This document shows positions 18,338 to 29,600 of a stretch of DNA of 58,430 nt, in pieces. The stretch comes from Curvibacter sp. PAE-UM (GTDB lineage Bacteria; Pseudomonadota; Gammaproteobacteria; Burkholderiales; Burkholderiaceae_C). How positions within the stretch are numbered: the first letter of the stretch is position 1; each line of letters opens with the position of its first letter. The stretch spans positions 3,478,694 through 3,537,123 of the forward strand of contig NZ_KQ483358.1 of assembly GCF_001432305.1 (NCBI RefSeq), read 5' to 3'. The notes beneath the pieces were generated by a model that did not search any database, had not been told where the DNA came from, and saw only the letters and a list, made by a program, of their open reading frames with translations. The position numbers and the translations under genes were made by a program.

Positions 18338-21300
18338 TCACATGGTCACAAAGCGAAGTTTTGCCTGTTCATGCACGGCGATACCTCCAACCGACCAGCG
18401 ATCAAGGTCTGGGCCGGCATCCCCAGCCAAGTCAAAGGAAAGTGTCCAGTGGCCTTTCTCCAAACTTGAAGACGTCGAAGGAGGCACCAAAAACGCACGT
18501 GTCCCATCAAGATTTGGGATTGCCACCAGCTCCCTACTTAGTCCGCCCGGCAAGGCCGCATATTCCTGGACAACCTTACCGGACGGATCAAGGAGTTGGT
18601 AGATCGACCCGGTGCTGGCTGGTTTGGTTGCGGGGGCACTTGAATGAACAATGACATCATTTGTCTCGGTGGAGGTGGTTTGCCCCTGCACCAGACGCAA
18701 ATGCTGCCCGCCTTTCAAGGTCAGTTGGGGAAGCAAACGGTAAAGCCGGCTCTCGCCTGGTGTCTGCGCGTCAACCCAACGCAAAGTGTAGCCATCCAGG
18801 GCCACCGTTTCCAAGGCCAGCATCAGCACCTCGTCATCGTTCGACTGAGCCGAAGCGGGTAGTCGAACGTCCGTGATGCGCAGTTGGCCCAAAGGCATGG
18901 ACGGCACCATGATTTTGGTGACGCTGCACGAGACGATGCTGACGCCTGCACCAGTAACCTGCAGGCTGCTCAAAGTAGCCCCGGCAGGAGCCGTAAGTTG
19001 CATCCTGACGGGCGTCGAGGATGCGGACTGGGTGATTGCGCCGGCAGACTGGGCTGGAATGGTCGTCAGAGTAGCCGTACCACCGTCCTCAACACAGATT
19101 TCAATATCGACACTCACCGCCCGATCCAATACCAATGTCACATTCATCGGTTCGGCAGCCCTGGCACGCAGCTGCCCCTCACTCACCCATAGTTCCACGC
19201 CGGCACGCCAGAGTATTCCTCCATATTCGACGTCGTATCCGGCGTCAGGACGACCAAAGTCAGCGGCAAATGTCGTATTGGTTTTTTGCAGTGGAAGATC
19301 GGTGGTTGCTACCGCAGTGATCCCGGTCCTTCCCCATGCAATGGGCTCTGGACTTTCAAGCAGAAATACATCTGTACCCTGCGATGCTGTCACAGCGCGA
19401 ACCACAGACACGCGCAACTCGGCAGGCAGGCCAGGCGGAACGCCGGCGCCCAAACAAGCCGCCCAGATTTCATCGAATGCCGCCACCGAGCTATTGCCGA
19501 GTTCAGCACGCAGCTGTGCAAGTACCTCCCTGGTCCTGATAGCGTCGTCCAGGTATCCCTGGCTCGCTGCGCCTTGCGTAGCCAATGTTTTTGCAGCGCG
19601 TGCGGCATCTACCGCCCCTGTGATAGCAACCATGCGACGGCGCAACTCACTCGCCCTTTCGCTTGGTGCCATCGATGCCATCAAACCGGCGGCATCGGCA
19701 GGAAGTCGTCGGCAAATCCCATCAAAAGCAGACAGGTGATGTCTGAAAGAGAAATATCTTGACGTCACGAATTCAAATCTGTGCAGCGTCCGATCAGGCG
19801 CAGTTGCGCTTCTGATTTCGCTCGCGTGCAGGCTGCTCGGCTCAAGTGGCTCACCACCTCCAGCAGTGACGGATTCCGGTCGAACGACCTGGCCAACGCT
19901 CACTGTTGCACAGGGGTCCGTGCCGTCACCATTGAGTGTTCGGATGTACTCCGTGGTGTATGCATCCAGTTCCGCTTCAGACTCACCCCATACATGCCTG
20001 ACAGCCGAGCGAATCACAACACCGCTCGCGTTGACCACAAAAACACGCAATTCATGGCCTGCATCCAGGTACATGCGCGTGACATAGGACTCATTGAATC
20101 TGACAGCAGTGTCATAGCACCTGTACCAGAGTGGCGCCCCCGCAAGCGGCATGGACCCCTGCACATACGTGGAAAACTGCGTGAGCGGCCCACCCTGAGG
20201 GTATTTGGCGCCTTGCATGTCCAGAACGTCCGCGCCACCCACCGCAATACCGGCCGGCGCTCCCACGGTAAATCTGGCCTGTTCTGTCTTTTGATCTACA
20301 TATGGTTGCTCGCCCGTTACCACTGCAGCCGTGTGAACCCGCAGTTCGTAATTCCCGGGCGAAAGCACCGGATCGGACCGGTACAGGGATTCGACACTGC
20401 GTTGCACACCTTGGCTCCATTTCCATTGCTCAAAGCGTGCCCACCCCAGGTTGCCGGCATCAGTGCAAACCTCGCTCACACGCACCCTGGACGGTGCCAT
20501 CACCACTACGCGATCCATCCAGCCCATATGCGATGTCTGCGCAGGATCCGCGTACAGGCTCACCACCGAGCCGGCATTCGCCAAACCACGAGTGACTTCT
20601 ATATTGCCGGCAAAAGCGATCACGTCGGCATTGCTTCCCAATGCGACGCGCACTCGGGCAACAGGTCTTGGAAAGACGATCGTGAGCGTTTCTATCTTGG
20701 CTGGTTGGCCATTCACCCATATCTGCGCCTTGTCAATTTTTTCCAATCGCCAGGGCCGAACATCGTCTATGGGTAAAAACTCAATCGGCACCGAGCCAGG
20801 TCTGACGACTGGCACCACTCCAGCCGAACCAGATCCGGGCACGGTGCCTGGAATGAATCTCACCTTGCCCACCGTTGGCAGCATCACATTCACAGCCTGG
20901 ACCAAGCCAGGAACAGGCAGAGTCTTGAGAGAAACCTCTTGATAGTTTTCTTGTAATTCAGATTCAGCTCTGATCGGCTGACGGCCCATTGTCGACATGA
21001 GCCGCAAGCCTTTTACAGCAAAGTTCCTGGCTATTTCCAGCCACATCAAAGGCAAGGCAATCATCGGCGAAGTCACTTCAAGCATGCCTGCGTCAACGGT
21101 CATCACGCCGTCACTGACCAGCTTCACCCCTGCGTAGCTCACCTCACCCGTGCGGCCTTGCGGAAAGGTCTGCGCCTCGAAATGCACGCAAGACCAGCCT
21201 GGCAAAAAGCACAGCTTGGTCAAGGATGCGTGCATGCCATTGACCTCAATCTGATCAATGCCTCCGGTGAATTGGTGGGTGCTCGTCTTGCGCAGCAGCG

Positions 21301-24300
21301 TGGCACGCGCGATAGTGGCCCCATCCAGCTTGGCAGTGATGGAGCCTGCCTCCATGGCCTCGCCCGTGACCCAGACCGACTCCACTGGCGGGTTGAATCT
21401 CAGTGTGATCGTGCCCACCCCGCCACCAGCTCCGGTTTGTCCCAGGCGGATGGAGCGCGTGGCATTGGTCCCTGCGGCAACTGCAACCAATCCATCGGCA
21501 AGGCCAGGTATGCCGGCTACGGAAAAATCACCCACCAACGGCCCGGGCGTGAGTTCATGAAACTGAGTACATGTAGCTTCTTCAGTGGCTTGAGGACCAC
21601 AGGCATACCCGGGGCTGAAGCTGTCGGAACCCTTCACTGAGCTCAAGTCATTGTGGCGGTAGAAAGCAAAGGGCGTACGTGCCCACACCATCAACCGCGT
21701 GGACGAATCAGGACCGCTGACAGGCTCACCACTTGGCGCCCATTGCCCGTCCAGAAGGGCAGGCTCGGGCCCCAACAGCGTGGCAACACCGCTGACTGGC
21801 ATCGTCCCCGCGGCCCTGATGCGCACAGTCGCCGCCGCTGCGTCAAGAATCAGCCAGCTGGAAGTTCCTGATTTCAGTTCACCGCCGCGCAGTGGCGTCG
21901 TCTGATTCAGACTGCTTGACAATGTCACCAGCGCCTCACCGGTGTGCGTATCACTCACCGCGACGATCTGGGCAGCTGCGCTCCATCGCGGCGCGCTCAA
22001 TCGATAAGAATAATCGCCTGGGGGAGGGCTGTCTGAAAGCGTTGCGCTGTCGCCATTGCTGGCGCTGATGGTCAAAACGGGAAGAGCAGGGACGCTTGCA
22101 TTGAACAGGGTGATCTTGGATCCGGTCAAATCTGGCACATCGTCCACACTATGGGCTAAGCCGGTAAAAGTCGCCCTGTTGCCGCTAACCGTCAGTTCAC
22201 CGGCGGCGCCAACCAGACGGGGGGCGCCCGTATCGCGCGCAAGCAATACCACGTGACGCAACTGATAGGACACCTGCCGAATTCCCAGATCTTCGGCGGG
22301 AACATTGTCTTTCCCAGGGGAGCCAAACCGTGCACGGTCCTGCACCGGCCGCCTGAAAACGACGAGGGGCCTCACATCGGGCGGGACCAGGGGAGAGAGG
22401 GATCCTTCAGGTGACGGCAGCAAAATCGCCTCATCCACCTTGGCATGGTCTGAATGCAATGTCACCAGCCCATCAACTGGCAGGGGTAACGGAAGCCTTG
22501 CATCGCCGAATTCCAGAGGCAATTTCACCTGAAATTCGAGTTTCGTCACCAGGAGATCGATCTTGATCCCCATCTCGATATCGACAGCAAAGTACCAGGG
22601 ATTTGGCGCTTTGACACGGGCATCTGCCAGTAAATCAGCTACGACGGACAAGCCCAATACCGATATGCCGGCCGACCCTCTGAGGGTCAGTTGACCGAAG
22701 AACTGTTGCGGGTCTGTGCTGATGGCGGCCTGCCCCAGCAAAGATGCGTTGAGCCATGCTTTGACAACCACAAAATCAAAGCTCAGGTTGACTCCAATCG
22801 CACTGCCCATTTCAAACTCACCCAGTCTCTTGGCATCGTCGGCCAACAGCTGGTTCATTTGCGCCATCGTCCCGGGCCGATTCACCATCAGCCACGAATC
22901 TCCCTGGAACAACTTGAAAAGGGTTGCGTGAATACGCCGGTCGTCCGGCTTCTTTTCTCCCAGGTAGATGTGCCACAGGTCGGGCGGAGGACTCTCTGCC
23001 CATGAAAACGCCACATTGACGCCCCCGGCAATCTCCACCAGTGCCGGTATCTTGAACGCCGCAGCCAGGTTGGCTTGAAACAGTTTGGCTGGCACATCCA
23101 GCACCAGCAATGCCTCAAAATCTCCTTCGCTGGATGTCGTCTTGTTGTCGGGCTTCTTCTTGATGAAATTACCCTTGCCCTGCAGCAACAATTGCGGCCC
23201 CGGGAGCGCCACCACGAGCAACACTTTGGCGGAAAACGCGAAGCCAGTATCGGGCAGGCTGCCCACCGTAGCGCCCAGCCCGATGGCAAAACTGTCGCGC
23301 TGCACGCCCCATTTCTCCGGATCGGTAACGCCGACAGGCGGGCGCCTGTAGTAACCGTAGTACCAGTCCTCGCCATCGATCCGATTGGGTTTGAGATTGG
23401 TTGCAAGCAAGCCGGCAAAGCCATAGATGGCCGCACCACTGGAAAACAGCGGGATGCCGGCTGGCAATTCAACCTCCAGGAACAAGAAGAAGAAAGTTGT
23501 TCCGTCCCGGGTTTGCCCGACCATCATCCCGGCATCGATCGACAACTTCATCGTCTCAAGCTTGAGCTTGACCGTACCGCGAAATCCGCTGGCCTCAGGC
23601 GTGTCAAAAAACGCAACCTTCCCACTGAAGCTGAAAGTCCCGGGAACCTTGAGTTCGAGACCAATTCCACCCAGCGCAAAAGCAATATCACCATTGGCCG
23701 GATTCCACGTGACGCGCAGTCCTTCCACGGACACGCCGATCGGCAGTCCTTCTGCCAGCTTGATTCCGCCATTAAGACCCACCCAGCGTCGACCATCAGC
23801 CTCGGCGCCAAAGCCAATCTTGCTGATCTGAAACGGAAACCCTTTTAACGAGGAGCTCTTGGCTTTCTCGACGTCCAGCCACCCCCCTTCGACAGCCACA
23901 TTGCCCTCGGTGTCGATACGCAAGCCTTTCATGGCCACCGCTGGGATGTCGTAAGTTGACGATTTGAGCTTGACGCGGCCTGAGAGGGAGAGAGCAGCAG
24001 GGCCACCACCGCCGGCATGGAACTCAACACGACTGATTTCGAGTTTGAAAGCGCTTGTATCGGCTGTGAGGATGTAGCCAGAACCGGCGGGCGCCGCAAT
24101 GGCCTTGTGTTCTTCATTGACAAAAGTACAGGTCGGCGCTTGTGCAACAGCAGTGATGGCCCCACTGCCATCAAAGCCCAACGAGAGCCCCATGACCTTG
24201 TCAAGATAAGGGACGAAAATGTTGCCTTCGATGGTGCAGGCAGTCAGCGCGTTTTGATGAATCGAGATCTCGACCTTGGTCAACGCTCCTTTAAATTCAA

Positions 24301-25042
24301 AGATCTTGCCCGCAGCAACGCCGCTGAAACTACCCGAATTACCTGCCCCGACCCATGCGGCAGACCTGTCCAGCCAATCCACGGTTCCGCTGAACCCCCC
24401 GGTGCCGATGTAAACATCGCGCATCTCGATTGATCCGAGAGGCAAGTCGTTAACTTCTACGGTTGCCCCTGAAAAATACAATCCATTGAACCCGCTCGGC
24501 GCTGTCGCAGGAAGATCTGTCGCATCGGGCGTCAACCAACGAAGGTCAGACACACTGAGAATGACGCCTGTAGAGCCGATCATGCACCTTGGAAAGGTGA
24601 TGCCCGTTGGCATGTCAATGGTGAAGTTGCCATCGGTATCGAAGCCAATGCGTACGCTGCCAAGCGCAACATCGAGCGTCTTTTTCTCCAGATCAGGTTC
24701 TTTCGTGCCGGCCTTGAGGGGCCTGAGGATCGATGCATCAACCCGCAAGGTGAGGGGCAACTCAATACCGATGCGCGGCACGGGCAAGAACCTGGCACGA
24801 ATGTCTGCATTAACGCCACCTGGCATAGACCCGAGCGCCAATTCGAGAGCGGGGATCCCTGGCACTTTGAAACTGAGGGCCTGATCAATAAATACACCGA
24901 TCACGCCCTCACGCGTGGTTTCATCAAAACCCGGACTGGTGATCCAGATGTGATCCAGCACCTCATCGAGCAGATCGCCCAGAGGAAGCTGCCCTCCCTT
25001 CGTGAGGTCGTCAAGCGGAAAATAGATCTTGGACGATGTCAC
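18338..25042 (-). CDS. Giant beta-rich protein of unknown function (2234 aa)
   Basis: I do not recognise a named family for the full 2234-aa product. Residues 1 to about 900 are a long series of alternating hydrophobic/polar strands separated by Gly and Pro turns (e.g. LSLSGRVKLKSSTYDIPAVA, GLNGGIKLAEGLPIGVSVEG), with an aromatic stretch TTFFFLFLEVELPAG and a YYGYYRRPP segment; this style recalls large uncharacterised DUF6603-type or AsmA-like beta proteins, which I cannot confirm. The middle is mixed beta-sandwich-like. Residues about 2054-2163 look like a lamin-tail-type domain. No signal peptide, transmembrane helix or catalytic motif is evident. The GTG start overlaps the phospholipase-like gene (GTGA), so translation is coupled. 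Base composition is visibly lower in GC than in flanking genes. Confidence 0.8.
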   Translation of the reverse strand: MTSSKIYFPLDDLTKGGQLPLGDLLDEVLDHIWITSPGFDETTREGVIGVFIDQALSFKVPGIPALELALGSMPGGVNADIRARFLPVPRIGIELPLTLRVDASILRPLKAGTKEPDLEKKTLDVALGSVRIGFDTDGNFTIDMPTGITFPRCMIGSTGVILSVSDLRWLTPDATDLPATAPSGFNGLYFSGATVEVNDLPLGSIEMRDVYIGTGGFSGTVDWLDRSAAWVGAGNSGSFSGVAAGKIFEFKGALTKVEISIHQNALTACTIEGNIFVPYLDKVMGLSLGFDGSGAITAVAQAPTCTFVNEEHKAIAAPAGSGYILTADTSAFKLEISRVEFHAGGGGPAALSLSGRVKLKSSTYDIPAVAMKGLRIDTEGNVAVEGGWLDVEKAKSSSLKGFPFQISKIGFGAEADGRRWVGLNGGIKLAEGLPIGVSVEGLRVTWNPANGDIAFALGGIGLELKVPGTFSFSGKVAFFDTPEASGFRGTVKLKLETMKLSIDAGMMVGQTRDGTTFFFLFLEVELPAGIPLFSSGAAIYGFAGLLATNLKPNRIDGEDWYYGYYRRPPVGVTDPEKWGVQRDSFAIGLGATVGSLPDTGFAFSAKVLLVVALPGPQLLLQGKGNFIKKKPDNKTTSSEGDFEALLVLDVPAKLFQANLAAAFKIPALVEIAGGVNVAFSWAESPPPDLWHIYLGEKKPDDRRIHATLFKLFQGDSWLMVNRPGTMAQMNQLLADDAKRLGEFEMGSAIGVNLSFDFVVVKAWLNASLLGQAAISTDPQQFFGQLTLRGSAGISVLGLSVVADLLADARVKAPNPWYFAVDIEMGIKIDLLVTKLEFQVKLPLEFGDARLPLPLPVDGLVTLHSDHAKVDEAILLPSPEGSLSPLVPPDVRPLVVFRRPVQDRARFGSPGKDNVPAEDLGIRQVSYQLRHVVLLARDTGAPRLVGAAGELTVSGNRATFTGLAHSVDDVPDLTGSKITLFNASVPALPVLTISASNGDSATLSDSPPPGDYSYRLSAPRWSAAAQIVAVSDTHTGEALVTLSSSLNQTTPLRGGELKSGTSSWLILDAAAATVRIRAAGTMPVSGVATLLGPEPALLDGQWAPSGEPVSGPDSSTRLMVWARTPFAFYRHNDLSSVKGSDSFSPGYACGPQATEEATCTQFHELTPGPLVGDFSVAGIPGLADGLVAVAAGTNATRSIRLGQTGAGGGVGTITLRFNPPVESVWVTGEAMEAGSITAKLDGATIARATLLRKTSTHQFTGGIDQIEVNGMHASLTKLCFLPGWSCVHFEAQTFPQGRTGEVSYAGVKLVSDGVMTVDAGMLEVTSPMIALPLMWLEIARNFAVKGLRLMSTMGRQPIRAESELQENYQEVSLKTLPVPGLVQAVNVMLPTVGKVRFIPGTVPGSGSAGVVPVVRPGSVPIEFLPIDDVRPWRLEKIDKAQIWVNGQPAKIETLTIVFPRPVARVRVALGSNADVIAFAGNIEVTRGLANAGSVVSLYADPAQTSHMGWMDRVVVMAPSRVRVSEVCTDAGNLGWARFEQWKWSQGVQRSVESLYRSDPVLSPGNYELRVHTAAVVTGEQPYVDQKTEQARFTVGAPAGIAVGGADVLDMQGAKYPQGGPLTQFSTYVQGSMPLAGAPLWYRCYDTAVRFNESYVTRMYLDAGHELRVFVVNASGVVIRSAVRHVWGESEAELDAYTTEYIRTLNGDGTDPCATVSVGQVVRPESVTAGGGEPLEPSSLHASEIRSATAPDRTLHRFEFVTSRYFSFRHHLSAFDGICRRLPADAAGLMASMAPSERASELRRRMVAITGAVDAARAAKTLATQGAASQGYLDDAIRTREVLAQLRAELGNSSVAAFDEIWAACLGAGVPPGLPAELRVSVVRAVTASQGTDVFLLESPEPIAWGRTGITAVATTDLPLQKTNTTFAADFGRPDAGYDVEYGGILWRAGVELWVSEGQLRARAAEPMNVTLVLDRAVSVDIEICVEDGGTATLTTIPAQSAGAITQSASSTPVRMQLTAPAGATLSSLQVTGAGVSIVSCSVTKIMVPSMPLGQLRITDVRLPASAQSNDDEVLMLALETVALDGYTLRWVDAQTPGESRLYRLLPQLTLKGGQHLRLVQGQTTSTETNDVIVHSSAPATKPASTGSIYQLLDPSGKVVQEYAALPGGLSRELVAIPNLDGTRAFLVPPSTSSSLEKGHWTLSFDLAGDAGPDLDRWSVGGIAVHEQAKLRFVTM

Positions 25043-26628
25043 GACACGATCTCCCTCAACACACTGCCTGGAGAGGAAAAGCTAAGCGAGGAAGTCGCCC
25101 AGGCGGTCCTGAAGATACCGAGACTTTTATCAAGATTTCTGAGCTCGGCTTCCACGCTAACTGCAACGGCTGGCGTCAAGCGAAGATGTTCACTCCAAAG
25201 CTTCACACGAAGACTGGCCACCTGGGAATTGCTTCCTGCAGTGCACACGTATGCCGCGTTGAGCTCGCTTTCCGTCCCCTGCATTGATCGGTCCCAAAAA
25301 TTGGCTGCGCCGATAGATGCGAACTCATCGTCAACGATGAAAAGTTTGGAATGGAGCCTGTTTCCCGCGAGCCAGTAAAGTGCGAAGTTCTGCCGCTGAA
25401 CAGCTGTAAGCGGGTCCAGTATTTTTTCGACAATTTGTGAAGAAACCGATGGGCCCACCGAGCCGGTCATGCCGTCCCAGCATACAAAGATGACCTTGAC
25501 GCCCCTGGCGCAGGCTGCTGATATGGCGGGGGAGAGGTCATCGTGTTTGTTGTACCCCGCACTGACCTCAAGCGGCGCCGGATTGAGTGTCTGGTCTTCG
25601 ACATAGATGTACCGCGAGGCGCTGTTTATCGCTTGTTTTAGGACATCCAGGATTTCGGTAATTTTTGCTGCTGGCAATGTCCGCCAATTCTCAAACTTTC
25701 CTGTAAGCAACAAGGCAGCCTTGGTCGCTTCATAGCTGCGCAGCACACACACACTGGCCTCCCCATCTGGGCGGCTCAAAGGGGCAGGGTGCACTGGATT
25801 ACCGGGTTTTGTCGGCAATGAAGTTATCGTCAAATGGTTGTATAGCTCAGTGGTGTCATCGAGCTTGTAGAGAGTTGCCGGCAGTGTGTCCGCCTCCACC
25901 CAGCGGGTAATAAAGTTCTCCACAACTCCTTCGGCCGCGCTGCCATACAGCTCAACACCTATGTCATGCCATGAATCTCCAGCGGTCACCCCCGCCACAC
26001 TGTCATGCAATGGGCTGGAAATTCTGCCTTCTGTGTAATCAATTCCTCCGACAAATGCCCGAAGCTCTTTTGTCGAATCGATATAAACAATGGTCGTTTT
26101 CTCATGTCGAGAGTCGCCGGTACTCCCTCCCCAGTCCAACAGCACGCGACCTTCAAGTGGTTTGACGCCCCCCCGGGTAGCCGAGCGCAACTTTCTTGCT
26201 TCCCTGATATTGTTCTGGGTGACCCACTCAACGCCGATGTTGTCCAGCCTGGCTTTTATCCACCATTCATATTCAGCAGGCGTTACCCCTTCTCTGCCAG
26301 CGCTGAAATAGGGCGCGCCCAGAATGATGCGGACATCCACTTGAAGATGGGCTTTGTCAACGAGCAACGTCCCCAGGGTTGCGCCACCGCTCGCAGGTTT
26401 GCTTGGGTCTTCTAAGCTTCGAAGATTGAACGTGGGGGAAAACACCCACGATGCGATGTAAATTTTGTCGTCCGGACCTGTGCATCTATCTATTGCGTCT
26501 GCAATCGCATTGAAATAGGCCTCACCATCTATATGTGGAATCACTTCCACATTGCCTGAGTAGCGCGGGCCGCCGTACGCCGGAATAAAGTATTTTTCTT
26601 CAAGCTCCGAAAGAGTAGGCAATGGCAT
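25039..26628 (-). CDS. Phospholipase D-like protein
   Basis: A 529-aa protein with two PLD half-domains. The second HKD motif is canonical: His426, Lys428 and Asp433 in HSKLFIVD, followed by GAANF. The first is a variant: His175 and Lys177 in HEKTTIVY, with Tyr182 where Asp is expected and Asp184 two residues on. AFVGGIDYTEGR (191-202) and IYVEDQ (341-346) match the conserved segments of eukaryote-like PLDs. Both His-Lys pairs remain, so phosphodiesterase or transphosphatidylation activity is plausible. No signal peptide is seen. The start directly abuts the upstream stop (TAAATG), and the stop overlaps the giant gene, so all three genes form one transcription unit. Confidence 0.85.
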   Translation of the reverse strand: MPLPTLSELEEKYFIPAYGGPRYSGNVEVIPHIDGEAYFNAIADAIDRCTGPDDKIYIASWVFSPTFNLRSLEDPSKPASGGATLGTLLVDKAHLQVDVRIILGAPYFSAGREGVTPAEYEWWIKARLDNIGVEWVTQNNIREARKLRSATRGGVKPLEGRVLLDWGGSTGDSRHEKTTIVYIDSTKELRAFVGGIDYTEGRISSPLHDSVAGVTAGDSWHDIGVELYGSAAEGVVENFITRWVEADTLPATLYKLDDTTELYNHLTITSLPTKPGNPVHPAPLSRPDGEASVCVLRSYEATKAALLLTGKFENWRTLPAAKITEILDVLKQAINSASRYIYVEDQTLNPAPLEVSAGYNKHDDLSPAISAACARGVKVIFVCWDGMTGSVGPSVSSQIVEKILDPLTAVQRQNFALYWLAGNRLHSKLFIVDDEFASIGAANFWDRSMQGTESELNAAYVCTAGSNSQVASLRVKLWSEHLRLTPAVAVSVEAELRNLDKSLGIFRTAWATSSLSFSSPGSVLREIVS

Positions 26629-29600
26629 TTAGGATGCCTCCAGGTTTATCGTTGGCAGCGTGAGCGACACCTGTCCAAGCTGATCCCGTACGCGTAAGCG
26701 ATACGTCCACCCCTTGGACAGATCAACTGGCACATCATCAAAGTGATAAGTTCCTCGTGGCAGCCAAGCAGATGCTGCTGACCAGTAGCCGCCAGAGATA
26801 GGCCGCCTTTCAACAAGACACGCAAGCCGCTGATCACTCGGATGGCTCCACGTCAAAGTGATGTGCGTAGGCGCTCCAGGAGGTGTCCTGACCGCGGACA
26901 CCCAAACTGGGGGCTCAGGGACAGGGCGTAACGATTTTCCGCGCAACATCGCCGATGCCGGACTCCTGTTTTCTGAGGTGTCGATGGCAACAATCCAGAA
27001 GCACCAATCACCGGGGGAACGTGTCACACGAAAGTTGATCACTTCCCCACTGCGATGGGGTGTCGGCACATGTACCGCCACAGGGGCCATGCTGGCCAAC
27101 TCAGTGCCAGCCTCGGGATGCTTTTCGGCATAAATCTCATAACGCTGCGTGTCGGCATCCGGACTGGCGAGCCAACGTAAGTTGACACCATTGCCCTGTA
27201 CATCGGCCAGCGCCATGTGTGCGATGGGAGCAGAGGGCGCCACCACGTCCGGGCAGCAAATGGGGGGCGTCGGCTCAGAAGGGGGGCTCTCGGCACCGGC
27301 ACGTGTTCGACTGGTAATGCGGTAGAACCAGTGCCCGTGTGAGCGCCCGTCCAGCACGTCCTCAAATACGTTTGTGTCAGTAGGCTCTTTGGTCAATGCA
27401 ACGTACGCCGGCCAGGCATAGTCCTGCCGGGCCAGCAACATCTGCGTATCGATCGTCATCGCGTCATAGGCCGCCGCTACAGCCGTTGCCCGTGCCTGTA
27501 CGTCTACCACGGAGCGAGCCGCATCCAGCGCCGTCAGTTCGCTAAGCACCCGGGCTTTTCGGTTGGCGTCGCCGTATACACCGGGCGGCCATGCATCAGG
27601 TGCAGAAAAATCGTGCGAACGCCCTGTGCCACGGTCATGCTCGACACTGTCGAGCCGGTTGATCTCATCACCGAGCGCACGGTACACAAGAAATTGCCGA
27701 TTGACCTGCGCCGCCCAGCCCATCTGGAAGCGAGACTTTCCATACCAGTCAGCCCTGCTGGCCATCAAGACGCACTTCGCCGACGGGTCGAAGGAAATGC
27801 CATTCATTCCTGGTGGTTGCGGCACTGTCAAATCAACGGCGGTGATGGTCAGTGGCGCACTTGGCGCTGAGGCGATTGCGCTTGATTGGATAAACCGAAC
27901 TGCACGCACGGAGACCTGCGCATGCGCCACAGGCGTGATCTCTGAGGTACTGGGCCCGAATCCCGTGTCGTTGAGTGCAGCCGACCAGACCGGAAACCAG
28001 CTGACGCGGTCTCCGCCAGCGACCTCTCCCATTCCAAATTCGTTCCCGGGCGCCACAGGCACATCGTGATAACGGCAAAGAAAAATTCCCGCCTGAGCCC
28101 GCAGGACCTGCAACTTCTTTTCACCTTGCGCGTGCCGGGTCGACAATACCCCCGACGTGGCCCGTAGATTTGCGCCCGAATTAGAGGGTGGCAAGTCGGT
28201 ACTTAACTCCGCGAGAGTTCCTGGTACGGCACTCAGCTGCGCCGTACCGGGTATCGGTGAATCTCCCGCGGTGTGCTCCACGACGAGTGTGAGATTCGCG
28301 CCATCGCCGTTGGCGACAACCGGATAGGACGTTGTTCCGACCAGGAGCGTGCCACCGACAAAAACACCACTTGCTCCATCCAGTTCCATATTGCTTATGC
28401 AAACCGAACGGACCGGGTCTGAGGGGCTGGCACTGGCCGAGGGTGCCAATTGATGCACCCCAGTGATTGAAATCACCAGCGCCGGGTTCAGGACTGGATT
28501 GGCAACGACGGCGCCCTCAAAACGGATCGACATGGGGCCGAATGAAGCAAGTGCATTCCCCCATGTATCCGGGTATTGGGTTGTGGTGTCATCCGGGGCC
28601 CCTATTGGTAAGGGATTGGGCTTGCGAAACAGGAGATGAAAGCCGTTGACATCCTGCTGAAGCTTGGTCTGCTCCGGGCCGAACACCCAGGAAGCCACAA
28701 GCGCATTTTCTGTGCCGCTGTTCAACGGGTTATTCAACCAGCGTTGCGCGGCTACGGAACGGCCGATGACATTGACCGTTGCAGGTGGCAGGCTGCGCTG
28801 GACCCATTCGGCTTGTATCAGGATGGGCGCGGCCGGTGGCGCCGAATCTGTCACCGCGGCCAAGGCCCAGGGACTGGGCTCGCTGACGCGCCCGAAAAGA
28901 TCGACACCCCGCACCCACCAAGCCCAATGCCCAGGAGCCAGGCCGGCACCATCGTTACGATCCACATGAAGTACGCGCCCGGGGCTTGGTTCCTGCGTGG
29001 CTTCAGAGCGAATGAAAACAGGTGCTCCCTTGTAAAGCAGATCCGTTTGTTTCGGCGGATCTGGCACCGGCAAGGGTATGGTCGGATCGCTCCCCACATG
29101 CCGATGCCCTATCTGATAACTGATGGGCTCGCCCTCTGGTACGGCATCACCCGATGCGGTTCGGATCGGCCAATCAAGCTTCGCCAAGGAAATAGCAGAA
29201 GACGATTCGGCAGGCACCACCGAAGCCCATAACGCGCCCGGACCAGGTGGTGCTCCGCGCTCAACCGCCTGTATTCCAGGCAGCATGCCAACCCGCTCAG
29301 TCAGCGCCGTCCACCGCATCATCTCCAAGATTGGAGACCGTCCGCTGGTGGACCAACTCAGGCTGAGCTCATTCAAGCTGACCAGATTTAACCTGGATCG
29401 TTTGGATGAAATTTGTCCGCTTTGAATGCCCCCCTGGCTGTTTGTCACTGTCCACTCAACCGTGGTGGATGTCAAAACTTCAAGCGAGAAATCATGCACC
29501 TCAGCTGGGAAATGCAGGGTCATGCGGGCGCCAGCCCGGGTCATCTTTAGCGTCTGTTTAACGCCGTATTCTTTCTCAAGTCTTTCGTAGGTCCGCTTGT

